From an uncultured Acidimicrobiia bacterium (GTDB lineage Bacteria > Actinomycetota > Acidimicrobiia > Spongiisociales > Spongiisociaceae): DNA of 14,869 nt. Position numbers and translations under genes: made by a program. Below the pieces are notes generated by a model that saw only the letters and a list, made by a program, of their open reading frames with translations, searched no databases and was not told where the DNA came from. The first letter of the stretch is position 1, and each line of letters starts with the position of its first letter. The stretch covers positions 1 through 14,869 of the forward strand of contig CALCCX010000426.1 in the NCBI GenBank assembly GCA_937900165.1, in the 5' to 3' direction. Shown in pieces: positions 1-8,003 of this stretch.

Positions 1-8
1 ATATCAGT

Positions 9-42
9 GTGACTGGAGTTCAGACGTGTGCTCTTCCGATCT
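9..42 (+). other. Illumina TruSeq adapter contamination, left end
   Basis: Bases 9-42 match the index-side TruSeq adapter and end in the diagnostic GCTCTTCCGATCT. This is library DNA, not genome. The preceding bases 1-8 are also untrustworthy. Genomic sequence starts at about 43. Reading frames that cross this junction carry the artefact peptide CSSDL, and the NrfD-fusion gene is artificially truncated here. Confidence 0.98.
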
Positions 43-1544
43 AGCACCGGAACTACCACACCCAACAGTTGGCCGCCCAACCACCAACGCTTGGCGAAGC
101 GCCCCCGCATCATATGGTGAGCGCCCGCTCTCGCATTCGCCGTGGAGTGGGAACCCCGGTATTCGACCGCGGCGATTACACCCAGCGCCAAGGCACCGAG
201 CACCATGGTCCACAGAAATGCCTCAACGCCGTCCGGACTGGCTCCGTCAATCTCGACTCTGGATCCTGGCGAATAGAAGGTGCTCCCGAAAATCATCGAG
301 GCACCGCCGCCCGCGGCCATCGCACCAGCCAGCATGTGCCACAAAAGGGTCTTGGTCTGCCAAAGGTCGCGAGCCTCGGCCTGCCCAAATAGAAAGGCGG
401 TGTATCCGGCGCTCGCCAATGCCAGGGGGACCCCGATCCAGATGAACACCGGAATTGCAGAGGTGTTCCCCGTGACCCCGACCAAGAACCACAGACCCAG
501 CAGAAGAGCGTCCAAACCGAGAATCCAGGCGCCCCTCACAAGCCAGGAAGATGGGTTGCCCTTGGTGATCAGATAGTGAAATCGGTCGGGCCGCTTCAAG
601 TCGCCGACCAACAGCACACCAGTGAGAAGAAGAAAGATACCGGCGACCAGGGGGGCCGCCCATCGTGCCCAGGAGGTGGTCAGGTCGCCTCCGATCAGCG
701 ACGACACGGCGAGGGCCAGCACGATGCCGGCCGCTATTGCTTTGGTGAGAAAATAGGAAGACACCTTCCAACCCCACGGCGCCGGATGGTCGGTGTTGTA
801 GACGACTCGAGGCGGCTCGCCCTCTGAGTGCTCAATTCCGGGCCCAGCCGACGGAGCGACCCCGCTTGGCTTGGGACTCAGATCGATGGTTAGCCAACTC
901 GGCCCGTCTGCCGCTCCCGTAGACACTGGTTGGGTGTCTCGCCAGATCCCGCTATCGGTGAGTTGGGTAGCGCCGAGTGGGTCGAGGTTGGCCTCGGCAC
1001 CACCCTTGTACCAGAGATTCGGGCTGGTGCCCTGCTCCAGGGACCGCTGTGACAACTCACCGGTCGCGACAAGGGCCGATATCTTGGTTGTCGGATCGTC
1101 GAGATCCCCGGCGATGATCGCCTGTTCAGGACAGACAATGACGCATGCCGGTTCTATCCCAACCTCGACCCGATGTACGCAGTAGTTGCATTTCTGGGCG
1201 GTTTGATCGTCAGGGTCTATGTACAGGGCGTCGTATGGGCAGGCCTGCATGCACGACTTGCATCCGATGCAGCGGCTCGTGTCGAAGTCGACAATCCCGT
1301 CGGCGCGTTTGAACAGAGCCTTGGTCGGGCAGATCGTCACACAGGGAGCATCGGTGCAATGGTTGCACCGCATCACAGAGAAGTTTCGAGTCGTGTTCGG
1401 AAACGCTCCGCTCTCGACGTATTTCACCCAGGTGCGATCGACACCCAGCGGTACGTTGTGCTCGGTTTTACAGGCGACGGTGCACGCATGACACCCGATG
1501 CAAATCGTCTGATCGATGACGAATCCGTATCGCAACTTACCCAT
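43..1544 (-). CDS. Fused four-cluster [4Fe-4S] subunit and NrfD/PsrC-type membrane subunit (C-terminus missing)
   Basis: One reading frame on the minus strand gives 500 residues from the ATG at 1544 before it meets the adapter. Residues 1-150 hold 16 cysteines in four groups (C15/18/21/25, C60/63/68/72, C92/95/98/102, C119/122/134/138). That is the DmsB/PsrB-type ferredoxin fold expected to bind four [4Fe-4S] clusters. A linker of about 105 residues leads to a membrane domain starting near W257-G-W-K. It has six clear hydrophobic segments and the start of a seventh, and the NrfD-like motif GDLKRPDRF. In known CISM complexes (Psr, Ttr, Soe) these are separate B and C subunits that pass electrons between a molybdopterin subunit and the quinone pool. 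No molybdopterin subunit is visible; it may lie to the left of the window. The substrate (polysulfide, tetrathionate, thiosulfate or sulfite) cannot be told. In-frame GTG and TTG codons upstream are alternative starts. A TATTGT at 1568-1573 on this strand is a weak -10 candidate. Confidence 0.85.
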
Positions 1545-1647
1545 GCCCTTCGTTCGAGCCCCCAGCGACAATAGTCCGAAAAGTGCGGACCCACCTCGAC
1601 TCACCGGCGAGCGCACCGACGACTACGGGCACACCGGGGGAGCCCCG

Positions 1648-1653
1648 TATACT
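1648..1653 (+). promoter_or_regulatory. -10 box TATACT before the MBL-rhodanese gene
   Basis: A near-consensus TATACT lies nine bases before the GTG at 1663. No convincing -35 is seen. GAGG at 1654-1657 lies five bases before the GTG and could serve as a ribosome binding site on a longer transcript. Whether this gene is leaderless is therefore open. Confidence 0.45.
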
Positions 1654-1662
1654 GAGGCCACT

Positions 1663-3024
1663 GTGAATATCCGGACCGACATCAAGGCAATTCGCACACC
1701 AGGGCTCGGCGACGCCACCTACGTGTTGACCCATGAAGGGATCAGCGTTGTCGTAGATCCCCAGCGAGACATCGAGCGATTCGAACAAACCATCGCTGAA
1801 TCGGGCGGGAGCCTCAGGATGGTGTTGGAAACCCACCTACACAACGACTACGTGTCCGGGGGTCGAGAGCTTGCAGCCAACGCGGCCGCCGAACTGGTAG
1901 TACCGGCCGGTGCTGCACCCGCCTACCCGTCCACCCCCGCCTTTCATCTTGAAGATCTCGACGCCGGACCCTTCGCCGTTCGTCCCATTCACACGCCCGG
2001 TCACACTCCTGAGCACACCTCATACTTGATCCTCGTAGGCGACACCCCCATTGTTGTATTTTCCGGTGGCTCTTTGCTCGTCGGTGCGGCGGGGCGTCCA
2101 GATCTACTCGGATCCGAACGGGCAGACACCCTTGCCCGGCTCCAGTATCAATCCGTTACCCGTCTCTCGGAATTGCCTGACGAGGTAGAACTGATGCCAA
2201 CCCACGGTGAGGGTTCGTTCTGCTCGGCGTCTGGGGCGGGCCGCTCGACGTCAACAATCGGCGATGAGCGTCGGTCCAACCCTGTGCTCCTCTACCCAGA
2301 CGTCGACAGCTTCGTCAAGGGCCAGATGGCTGGGCTGCAACCGTTTCCCGCCTACTACCGGTTCATGGGTCCGGCCAACACGTTCGGATACCCGGACCGG
2401 CCTGAAAAGCAGCCGCCAACCTTGTCCGTCGACGAGGTCGTCGACTCGGATGCCAATGTCATCGACATCCGACCCAAGCAAGATTATGCGAATGCCCACA
2501 TCCCCGGTTCGCTGGGACTTGGAATGGGCGACCAAGTAGGCGTATGGGCTGGCTGGTTGCTGCCCCACGACTCCAACATCGTCTTCATCGCCAATCCCGA
2601 CCAGGACGTAGCAGAGGCCGTCAACCAGCTCGCCCAGATCGGCATGGACCGGGTGCTCGGCGTGCACTACGGACTCGACGATTGGACGAGGGCCGGGCAG
2701 CCAACCGACAGTCACCGCACCACAGACGTGCAGGGGTTGGCCTCATTGATCGCTGACGATCCGACGACTCAAATCCTCGACGTGCGGGCTCCGAACGAAC
2801 ATGAGGCGGCCAGCCTCGACGGCTCATCGTGGTCCTATTTGCCGGACCTCGCCAAGGAACTACCGATAGAGCTGACAACCGACCGCCCAGTGTTTGTGGC
2901 GTGTGGCAGCGGGTACCGCGCCACAGCTGCTGTGAAGTGGCTAGAAGCGGGTGGCTTCGAGCCAGTGGTTCTGATCGGTGGGGGCATCCCCGACCTGGTT
3001 CGGACCCAACCGGCCCGGGTGTGA
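1663..3024 (+). CDS. MBL-fold / double rhodanese sulfurtransferase
   Basis: 453 residues from GTG 1663. An ATG at 1516 in the same frame was not used because it overlaps the divergent Fe-S gene and adds 49 residues unlike the family. Residues 1 to about 245 are a persulfide-dioxygenase-like metallo-beta-lactamase fold with H58-L-H60-N-D62-Y63 and T-P-G-H114. The Asp ligand expected in the GD motif of ETHE1 is replaced (F-S-G-G136-S-L). The first rhodanese domain (about 255-345) has no cysteine where the active-site loop should be. The second (about 355-450) keeps C414-G-S-G-Y-R and should be the catalytic one. Proteins of this architecture handle persulfides or transfer sulfane sulfur in the cytoplasm. 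The adjoining anion transporter and divergent Fe-S/NrfD gene fit a sulfur-metabolism role. True dioxygenase activity is doubtful given the missing ligand. Confidence 0.85.
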   Translation: MNIRTDIKAIRTPGLGDATYVLTHEGISVVVDPQRDIERFEQTIAESGGSLRMVLETHLHNDYVSGGRELAANAAAELVVPAGAAPAYPSTPAFHLEDLDAGPFAVRPIHTPGHTPEHTSYLILVGDTPIVVFSGGSLLVGAAGRPDLLGSERADTLARLQYQSVTRLSELPDEVELMPTHGEGSFCSASGAGRSTSTIGDERRSNPVLLYPDVDSFVKGQMAGLQPFPAYYRFMGPANTFGYPDRPEKQPPTLSVDEVVDSDANVIDIRPKQDYANAHIPGSLGLGMGDQVGVWAGWLLPHDSNIVFIANPDQDVAEAVNQLAQIGMDRVLGVHYGLDDWTRAGQPTDSHRTTDVQGLASLIADDPTTQILDVRAPNEHEAASLDGSSWSYLPDLAKELPIELTTDRPVFVACGSGYRATAAVKWLEAGGFEPVVLIGGGIPDLVRTQPARV

Positions 3025-4563
3025 TTGACTGATCGGCCACAATCACGCCGGATGCGGATCTTTGGCTATCAGGCAAAACAGCGTTTCACCCCCAAGGACC
3101 TACTTGGCGGTCTGACAGTTGCCTTCATTGTGATCCCCCAAGGCCTCGCCTACGCGGAGATCGCCGGAGTACCGCCGGTGAGAGGGCTCTACGCCGCAGC
3201 CTTACCGGCGATCGCGGCTGCGCCGTTCGCCTCCTCCCGATACCTACAGACCGGCCCAACCGCCATGACCGCTCTCCTCTCCTTCGGTGCGGTGACCGCA
3301 TTGGCCACCCCTGGGACCGACGAATACATCGGACTGTCCCTCCTATTGGCGGTGGTTGTCGGCTTGGCCCGCCTCGGCTTTGGTCTCATCAAGGGAGGCA
3401 CGGTCACCAACTTCATGTCGCCTCCAGTAATCCTCGGTTTTACGACTGCCGCCGGCGTTTTGATCCTCTTTTCGCAAATCCCGACCGCGTTAGGACTCGC
3501 GAATCCACCAGTGGGTCTGGCCGCGAGGCTTCCTGATGCACTGGCCAGGGCGGGCGAATGGAGCGGACCGGCGATCGGCTTGAGTGTGGCGGTGGCCTTG
3601 ATCGTATGGGGTTCGCGCAAGCTTGGTCCGCTTGTCCCAGGAGTCCTGATCGCAGTGGCGATCGGAGTCCTGATCGGCATGAACACGTCCTACCCTGCAC
3701 CTCTGGTTGGCGCCATTCCGGAGGGTCTGCCACCAATTTCGTTCAATCTGCCTTGGTCGAGGCTGCTCGACCTGGCGGTCCCCGGGATTGTGATCGCCTT
3801 GGTGGGGTTCGCCGAGCCCACTGCCATCGCCAGAACCATGGCGACCCGCGATCGCGAACGATGGCACGCCTCTCGAGAGCTGGTCAGCCAAGGACTCGCC
3901 AACCTCGCCAGCGGAGTCAGCGGAGGCTTCCCAGTCGGCGGATCGTTCGCACGCAGTGCCATCTCGAGGATGGCCGGAGCGAGAAGCAGGTGGGCGGGAG
4001 CGGTGACCGGATTGTTCGTGCTCGCCTTTATGCCATTCGCCGGGGTACTCGCCAAACTGCCAAAAGCGGTGCTCGCCGCCATCGTGATCATGGCAATCAT
4101 TTCGCTTTTGGACCTACCAGAGTTGTTGCGACTCTTGAAGGTCTCCTGGGGCCAGTCGTTCGTCGCCTGGACCACGATCGTCGCCACCTTGGTGTTGGCG
4201 CCTCGGGTGGACCTCGGGGTGATCGTTGGAGTGCTGGTCGCGGCCGGCGTGCACGTCTACCGGGAGGGGAACCGCATAGGGGTCGTCGCCGAGTACCAGG
4301 AGGGCTTGCTGAAGCTCCGGCCGATTGGGGTCTTATTCTATGGGTCCGCCGAGGCTCTCGGCCGAGCTCTATCTGAACAGCTGGCGCTCAACCCCGAGTG
4401 CCGTAGCCTGGTGATTGATCTGAGCCGCCTCGGCAGGATCGACTATTCGGGAGCGACCATGGTCCGCCGGTTCGTCGAGGACGCAAAGGCGGCCGGCATC
4501 GATGCAGCCATCACTCGCATCCCCCTCCACGCCGAAGGCCTGTTCGCCCGCACCGACCCCTGA
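3025..4563 (+). CDS. SulP-family anion (sulfate-type) transporter with STAS domain
   Basis: 512 residues if started at TTG 3025, which directly follows the previous stop codon, or 503 from ATG 3052 (M-R-I-F-G-Y-Q). Neither has a good ribosome binding site; the abutting position suggests translational coupling. The N-terminal region carries the SulP signature IPQGLAYAEIAGVPPVRGLY followed by a T-G-P-T-A-M-T segment. About ten further hydrophobic segments run to about residue 415. The remainder is a cytoplasmic STAS domain with V-I-D-L-S and D-Y-S-G, ending soon after its last strand as usual. SulP proteins move sulfate, bicarbonate, molybdate or other anions. Sulfate is the best guess because the gene forms an apparent operon with the MBL-rhodanese protein, but the substrate cannot be read from sequence. 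Confidence 0.88.
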   Translation: MTDRPQSRRMRIFGYQAKQRFTPKDLLGGLTVAFIVIPQGLAYAEIAGVPPVRGLYAAALPAIAAAPFASSRYLQTGPTAMTALLSFGAVTALATPGTDEYIGLSLLLAVVVGLARLGFGLIKGGTVTNFMSPPVILGFTTAAGVLILFSQIPTALGLANPPVGLAARLPDALARAGEWSGPAIGLSVAVALIVWGSRKLGPLVPGVLIAVAIGVLIGMNTSYPAPLVGAIPEGLPPISFNLPWSRLLDLAVPGIVIALVGFAEPTAIARTMATRDRERWHASRELVSQGLANLASGVSGGFPVGGSFARSAISRMAGARSRWAGAVTGLFVLAFMPFAGVLAKLPKAVLAAIVIMAIISLLDLPELLRLLKVSWGQSFVAWTTIVATLVLAPRVDLGVIVGVLVAAGVHVYREGNRIGVVAEYQEGLLKLRPIGVLFYGSAEALGRALSEQLALNPECRSLVIDLSRLGRIDYSGATMVRRFVEDAKAAGIDAAITRIPLHAEGLFARTDP

Positions 4564-4599
4564 ACCATGCCAACCAAACACCCTGCTCCTCTAGGCGGA

Positions 4600-4605
4600 T
4601 AGCAT
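4600..4605 (+). promoter_or_regulatory. -10 box TAGCAT of the crotonase gene, leaderless type
   Basis: TAGCAT is followed by six bases and then the ATG at 4612. There is no ribosome binding site in between, so transcription would start at or next to the start codon. The same hexamer and spacing recur at the PNPOx gene. Confidence 0.55.
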
Positions 4606-4611
4606 GACGCG

Positions 4612-5445
4612 ATGAAGAGCATTGAATCCGAGGTGCTGAGCGTAGAGATCGAAGACTCGATCGGCACTGTGTGGCTGGATCGGCCGGAAAAACTCAACGC
4701 GATGAACGCCCAATTCTGGACGGATTTCCCCCGTATCGTGGAAGCCCTTGGCGAGAACGATGAGGTCAGGGTTCTCGTCGTGGCAGGCAAGGGCAGGGCA
4801 TTCACCGTAGGAATCGACTTGGCCATGTTCGCAGATCCAGCGCTGGCCGGGAGCGGGAACGATGACCGGTCGGCCGCCGCCGAGAACCTCAATCTATACA
4901 GGACAATCAAGCGGATGCAGCACACGATGACGTCACTCGAAAAATGCCCGAAGCCGGTTATCGCAGCAATCCACGGCTACTGCCTGGGGGGAGGGATCGA
5001 CTTGATTACAGCCTGCGATATGAGGATTGCTGCTTCCGACACCACTTTCAGCGTTCTGGAGACCAGGCTCGGCATGGTGGCTGATGTGGGAACCGTGCAA
5101 AGGCTGCCCAAAATCGTTGGGGCGGGCCAAGCCGCCGACCTGTTGTACACAGGACGCCAAATCAACGCAGAGCGGAGCCTCGCAATCGGACTGATCAACG
5201 AAATCCACCCGGATGTAGACACACTGCAAAACGCAGCTGCGGAACTCGCAGGCGAGATCGCGGCGAACTCGCCCATGGCCGTCCAAGGCATCAAGGCGGT
5301 GTTGGCTGCTGGAGAGGGGCGCTCGATCGCCGAGGCCCTCGACTACATGGCCGTTTGGAACGCAGCGTTCTTACGCTCCGATGATCTGACCGAGGGAGTC
5401 ACGGCTCAGATCGAACACCGTAACCCCGAATTCCACGGAAGGTGA
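4612..5445 (+). CDS. Crotonase-fold enoyl-CoA hydratase/isomerase, probably dienoyl-CoA isomerase-like
   Basis: 277 residues, normal for the crotonase family. The oxyanion-hole segments are visible near G67-I-D-L and G122-Y-C-L-G-G-G. Aligned from memory with mammalian ECH1, the three acids of delta3,5-delta2,4-dienoyl-CoA isomerase (D176, E196, D204) fall on D130, E150 and D158 with identical spacing, in G-I-D130-L, L-E150-T-R and A-D158-V-G-T. The pattern A-D-V-G-T-x-Q-R-L-P-K is also ECH1-like. This supports a role in beta-oxidation of unsaturated acyl-CoAs, shifting conjugated double bonds. The ATG fits the leaderless promoter just upstream. It is followed after 15 bases by the guanylyltransferase, so both may be on one transcript, though their functions are unrelated. 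Ordinary enoyl-CoA hydratase activity remains possible. Confidence 0.85.
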   Translation: MKSIESEVLSVEIEDSIGTVWLDRPEKLNAMNAQFWTDFPRIVEALGENDEVRVLVVAGKGRAFTVGIDLAMFADPALAGSGNDDRSAAAENLNLYRTIKRMQHTMTSLEKCPKPVIAAIHGYCLGGGIDLITACDMRIAASDTTFSVLETRLGMVADVGTVQRLPKIVGAGQAADLLYTGRQINAERSLAIGLINEIHPDVDTLQNAAAELAGEIAANSPMAVQGIKAVLAAGEGRSIAEALDYMAVWNAAFLRSDDLTEGVTAQIEHRNPEFHGR

Positions 5446-5460
5446 ACTGGTGACAGGCTC

Positions 5461-6528
5461 TTGACCCTTCACCCTGTCATCCTCGCAGGCGGAATCGGAT
5501 CCCGACTCTGGCCGCTATCGCGGCGAGACTATCCCAAACAACTCACATCCTTGTTGGGTGACTACACGATGCTCCAGTCCACAGCGCTGCGAGCAATAGC
5601 AATACACGGGGCCGCAAGACCAATTGTGGTGTGCGGCGCTCAACATGCAGAAGAGATCTTTCAACAGCTGGCGAGGATCGATTGTGTTCCTGGCCAGATG
5701 GTCATCGAGCCGGTGGCCCGCAATACCGCACCGGCCATCGCCGCGGCTGCGATGACCGTCGATCCAGACGATCTACTCCTGATATTGCCCGCCGATCAGG
5801 TCATCAGCGATGTGCAGGCATTCGTGTCATCTATCGGCCCAGCGGCCAAAGCGGCCACCCAAGGGATGCTGGTGACGTTCGGAATCGCGCCAACGGGCCC
5901 CGCCACCGGGTACGGGTATATCGAACGAGGACCAAGCATTGACTCAGAATCCAGAGTCCACTCCGTCATTCAGTTCGTCGAAAAGCCCAGTCCCAGCCTC
6001 GCCCAGCAGTACCTCGGGTCAGGCGCATTCTCGTGGAACGCCGGAATGTTCATGATGAAGGCAGGAGTCTATCTTTCCGAACTTCAAGCCGGCCGCCCCG
6101 CGATCGAGGCTGCAGTCAGACAGGCAATCGACGAGGCTGATACCAGCCGAGCCGGACGCACAGAGCTTGGTCGTGACGCATTCTCCTCGTCACCTTCGGA
6201 GTCCATTGACTACGCAGTCATGGAAGGCACAAACAAGGCCGCTGTCATCGACCTCAAGGCTGGTTGGAGCGATATCGGATCATGGGAGGCCATGTGGGAT
6301 TTGGCCGCCAAGGACCCTGACGGCAACCACGTAGAGGGGACCGCATATTTGCTGGATGTTTCAGACAGCCTCATCAGAGTGCAAGATCGGCCGGTCGCGA
6401 TCATCGGTCTGAGCGATGTTGTAGTTGTCGACACGGGCGACGCGCTGTTGATAGCAGCCAAGGACCGGGTTCAGGATGTAAAGAGCATCGTCGATCGAAT
6501 GGAAGCAGACGGCCGACCCGAGGTTTGA
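5461..6528 (+). CDS. manC: Mannose-1-phosphate guanylyltransferase (GDP-mannose pyrophosphorylase)
   Basis: 355 residues from TTG 5461. An in-frame stop at 5443 leaves no upstream start, and GGTGA at 5449-5453 sits seven bases before the TTG as ribosome binding site. The nucleotidyltransferase signature L-A-G-G-I-G-S-R-L-W-P-L-S-R with P-K-Q spans residues 8-27. E83-P-V-A-R-N-T-A-P-A, the metal and nucleotide motif L-P-A-D112-Q, F-V-E-K-P and W-N-A-G-M-F follow in normal order. It converts mannose-1-phosphate and GTP to GDP-mannose for glycans or lipoglycans. It is the short form, with no C-terminal phosphomannose-isomerase cupin domain. It ends 20 bases from the stop of the convergent kinase gene. 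Confidence 0.9.
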   Translation: MTLHPVILAGGIGSRLWPLSRRDYPKQLTSLLGDYTMLQSTALRAIAIHGAARPIVVCGAQHAEEIFQQLARIDCVPGQMVIEPVARNTAPAIAAAAMTVDPDDLLLILPADQVISDVQAFVSSIGPAAKAATQGMLVTFGIAPTGPATGYGYIERGPSIDSESRVHSVIQFVEKPSPSLAQQYLGSGAFSWNAGMFMMKAGVYLSELQAGRPAIEAAVRQAIDEADTSRAGRTELGRDAFSSSPSESIDYAVMEGTNKAAVIDLKAGWSDIGSWEAMWDLAAKDPDGNHVEGTAYLLDVSDSLIRVQDRPVAIIGLSDVVVVDTGDALLIAAKDRVQDVKSIVDRMEADGRPEV

Positions 6529-6548
6529 AACGGCGACACTCCGGTCGA

Positions 6549-7667
6549 CTATCCCCGCTGTGGAATCTCGACGCGGATCTCCGTGCCTGTATCTGGCGTC
6601 GAGTCGATCGTAATGGTCCCACCTGCCTCCATCGCCCGCCTCTCCATATTGGTCAAGCCCATTCCCAGAACCACCTCGTCTCGATCGAAACCGGCACCAT
6701 CGTCTCGAATCGATATCAACATGTGACCGCCTCGCGAATCGAGCGTTACCTCAACCGATTGGCCGTTGGAATGCCGTAAGGCATTGGAGACGGCTTCCTT
6801 GACAATGGCCATGACGGTCTCGGCCTCACGTTCACCCAAGGGTGGAGGCGGTTGAATCAACCGCAACGTCGGCGCGATGTTGTATGCCTCGCCGAGCTCT
6901 TCGATCAGGTCAGCGATTTCGGTCGCAAGATCTGATGGCCGCACGCTGTGGCGCAGGTCGTAGATCACACTTCGCAACGACACGATACAGTCGTTGAGTT
7001 TCTCGACGGCGCCGACTGCTTGATCGCGCAAGACTTCGCCGGACGAGCGAGCGACAGCGTTTTGCAACCCGAGCCCTATCGCAAAGATGTCCTGGATGAC
7101 CCCGTCGTGCACATCTCGGGCGATTCGCTCCCTATCTTCGGCCAAGGCCAACTCACCCAACCGTTCTCTGAGTTCGGCTGTCGAGGCGGCCGCGCCTCCC
7201 ACGGCGGCCAGCGCAGCGATGGTCAATTCATCCGACTCGTCAAAGCCGCCCTCCTTGTCTGTCAGGTAGAGGTTTCCGAAGACACGGTCGCCGGTCCGAA
7301 GTGCCACGCCGATGAATGAATTCATCGGCGGATGTCCGGACGGGTAACCGGCGGAGTGTGGATGATCAGCCACGCTATCGAGTCGCGTGACAGAATGGGT
7401 ATCGGTTATGGCCCCGAGTAGACCGACGCCGACCGGATGATTCCCAATCGCCTCAACGGTTTTCGTGTCGAGTCCAGTGTGTAGGAAGTCACGGAGGCCC
7501 CCGTGCGATCCGACAACGCCAACCGCTGCATGGCGGGCTCCGGTGAGGTCACGGGCCGTCGTCATTATCGTCAAAAGGACCTCGTTCAGATCCCGCTGCT
7601 CGACCACTTCGGCAGCGGCGTGAAACAAACGCGTCAGGTGTTCTGGGGATATTGAGTCTGCCGCCAT
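6549..7667 (-). CDS. DosS/NarX-type histidine kinase with one GAF domain
   Basis: 372 residues from ATG 7667, chosen because TAGCCT lies seven bases upstream. The longer frame to 7892 runs through a repeat element. A GAF domain (about 25-165) has G-H112-P-P-M and F-G-N-L-Y134-L-T. These two residues are 22 apart, as are H149 and Y171 of the M. tuberculosis DosS heme pocket (my alignment from memory). A HisKA_3 dimerisation region follows with E-R-I-A-R-D-V-H187-D-G-V-I-Q, where H187 is the phospho-acceptor. The ATPase domain has N295 and D-D-G-A-G at 322-326. No membrane segment is seen, so it is probably a cytoplasmic sensor. DosS itself has two GAF domains; this one has one. It is divergent from response regulator 1, its likely partner, and possibly also phosphorylates regulator 2. 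Heme binding is inference. Confidence 0.9.
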   Translation of the reverse strand: MAADSISPEHLTRLFHAAAEVVEQRDLNEVLLTIMTTARDLTGARHAAVGVVGSHGGLRDFLHTGLDTKTVEAIGNHPVGVGLLGAITDTHSVTRLDSVADHPHSAGYPSGHPPMNSFIGVALRTGDRVFGNLYLTDKEGGFDESDELTIAALAAVGGAAASTAELRERLGELALAEDRERIARDVHDGVIQDIFAIGLGLQNAVARSSGEVLRDQAVGAVEKLNDCIVSLRSVIYDLRHSVRPSDLATEIADLIEELGEAYNIAPTLRLIQPPPPLGEREAETVMAIVKEAVSNALRHSNGQSVEVTLDSRGGHMLISIRDDGAGFDRDEVVLGMGLTNMERRAMEAGGTITIDSTPDTGTEIRVEIPQRG

Positions 7668-7674
7668 CAATGAG

Positions 7675-7680
7675 AGGCTA
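7675..7680 (-). promoter_or_regulatory. -10 box TAGCCT of the kinase gene, leaderless type
   Basis: On the minus strand TAGCCT is followed by seven bases and then the ATG at 7667. There is no ribosome binding site between. This places the start well downstream of the repeat element and favours the 372-residue protein. Confidence 0.5.
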
Positions 7681-7698
7681 CCGCCGCGGGCCGGGGGC

Positions 7699-7718
7699 TG
7701 GGGGACACGACCCGACCA
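7699..7718. promoter_or_regulatory. Candidate DosR-like box upstream of the kinase
   Basis: TGGGGGACACGACCCGACCA matches the mycobacterial DosR consensus (TTSGGGACTWWAGTCCCSAA, from memory) at 12 of 20 positions, with an intact GGGAC half. Its centre is about 41 bases before the kinase start, where DosR sites usually activate. The motif is degenerate and the genome G+C-rich, so chance is a real alternative. Confidence 0.3.
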
Positions 7719-7768
7719 AGTGCCGAGCAAATACGGAGACACCACCTCACAAACAACAGCGCCGCTAA

Positions 7769-7936
7769 GCCTCAGTCCACCGCACGGATCGGCGCCTCGC
7801 CCGCCTCGTCTAGACATAGCCGACCGCATTCGCGCGAAAGCAGGAATCACAGGAAGTGAAGCCGAAACAACCGTGAACCTCACCAACAGCATGCCCCCAC
7901 CGGGCGACTCGCCTCCCTAAGTCGGTGGATCCAGGC
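7769..7936 (+). mobile_element. Non-autonomous inverted-repeat element (MITE-like), copy A
   Basis: 168 bp with terminal inverted repeats GCCTCAGTCCACCG and CGGTGGATCCAGGC (11 of 14 paired positions), flanked by direct TAA at 7766-7768 and 7937-7939. It has the same ends as copies B and C but a diverged middle. The internal arms TCGCCCG and CGGGCGA are kept, so a long hairpin is still possible. It encodes nothing recognisable. It sits between the divergent kinase and response regulator 1 promoters without interrupting either -10 box, and fills half of the 336-base gene-free stretch 7668-8003. Confidence 0.8.
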
Positions 7937-7949
7937 TAAGTCCCAGCCG

Positions 7950-7969
7950 TTCGGGCCATCCGACCCGGG
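7950..7969. promoter_or_regulatory. Candidate DosR-like box upstream of response regulator 1
   Basis: TTCGGGCCATCCGACCCGGG matches the DosR consensus at 13 of 20 positions, with the TTCGGG end intact. It is centred about 44 bases before the ATG at 8004, close to the position of the candidate boxes at the kinase and regulator 2. It would allow autoregulation. Binding is not shown by sequence alone. Confidence 0.35.
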
Positions 7970-7990
7970 AACAATCGCGCGCCGATGCTG

Positions 7991-7996
7991 TACGGT
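7991..7996 (+). promoter_or_regulatory. -10 box TACGGT of response regulator 1, leaderless type
   Basis: TACGGT is followed by seven bases and then the ATG at 8004, with no ribosome binding site between. It fits the TANNNT pattern of leaderless actinobacterial promoters. Confidence 0.5.
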
Positions 7997-8003
7997 TTCG
8001 CGA

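Noticed and set aside
247..777. 176-residue minus-strand ORF and several plus-strand ORFs between 26 and 1500
   Set aside because: They are out-of-frame shadows of the Fe-S/NrfD fusion, which is open through the whole region and has 16 ordered cysteines.
1516..1662. 49-residue N-terminal extension of the MBL-rhodanese protein
   Set aside because: It overlaps the start of the divergent Fe-S gene, has no family-like sequence, and the GTG at 1663 follows a TATACT box and gives the normal N-terminus.
3558..4376. 272-residue plus-strand ORF inside the SulP gene
   Set aside because: Arg-rich shadow frame without family features; the SulP frame carries clear signatures and membrane segments.
7668..7892. 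Kinase N-terminal extension of 75 residues to an ATG at 7892
   Set aside because: It translates repeat element copy A, looks like the meaningless frame through copy B, and lies upstream of a good leaderless -10 box for the ATG at 7667.
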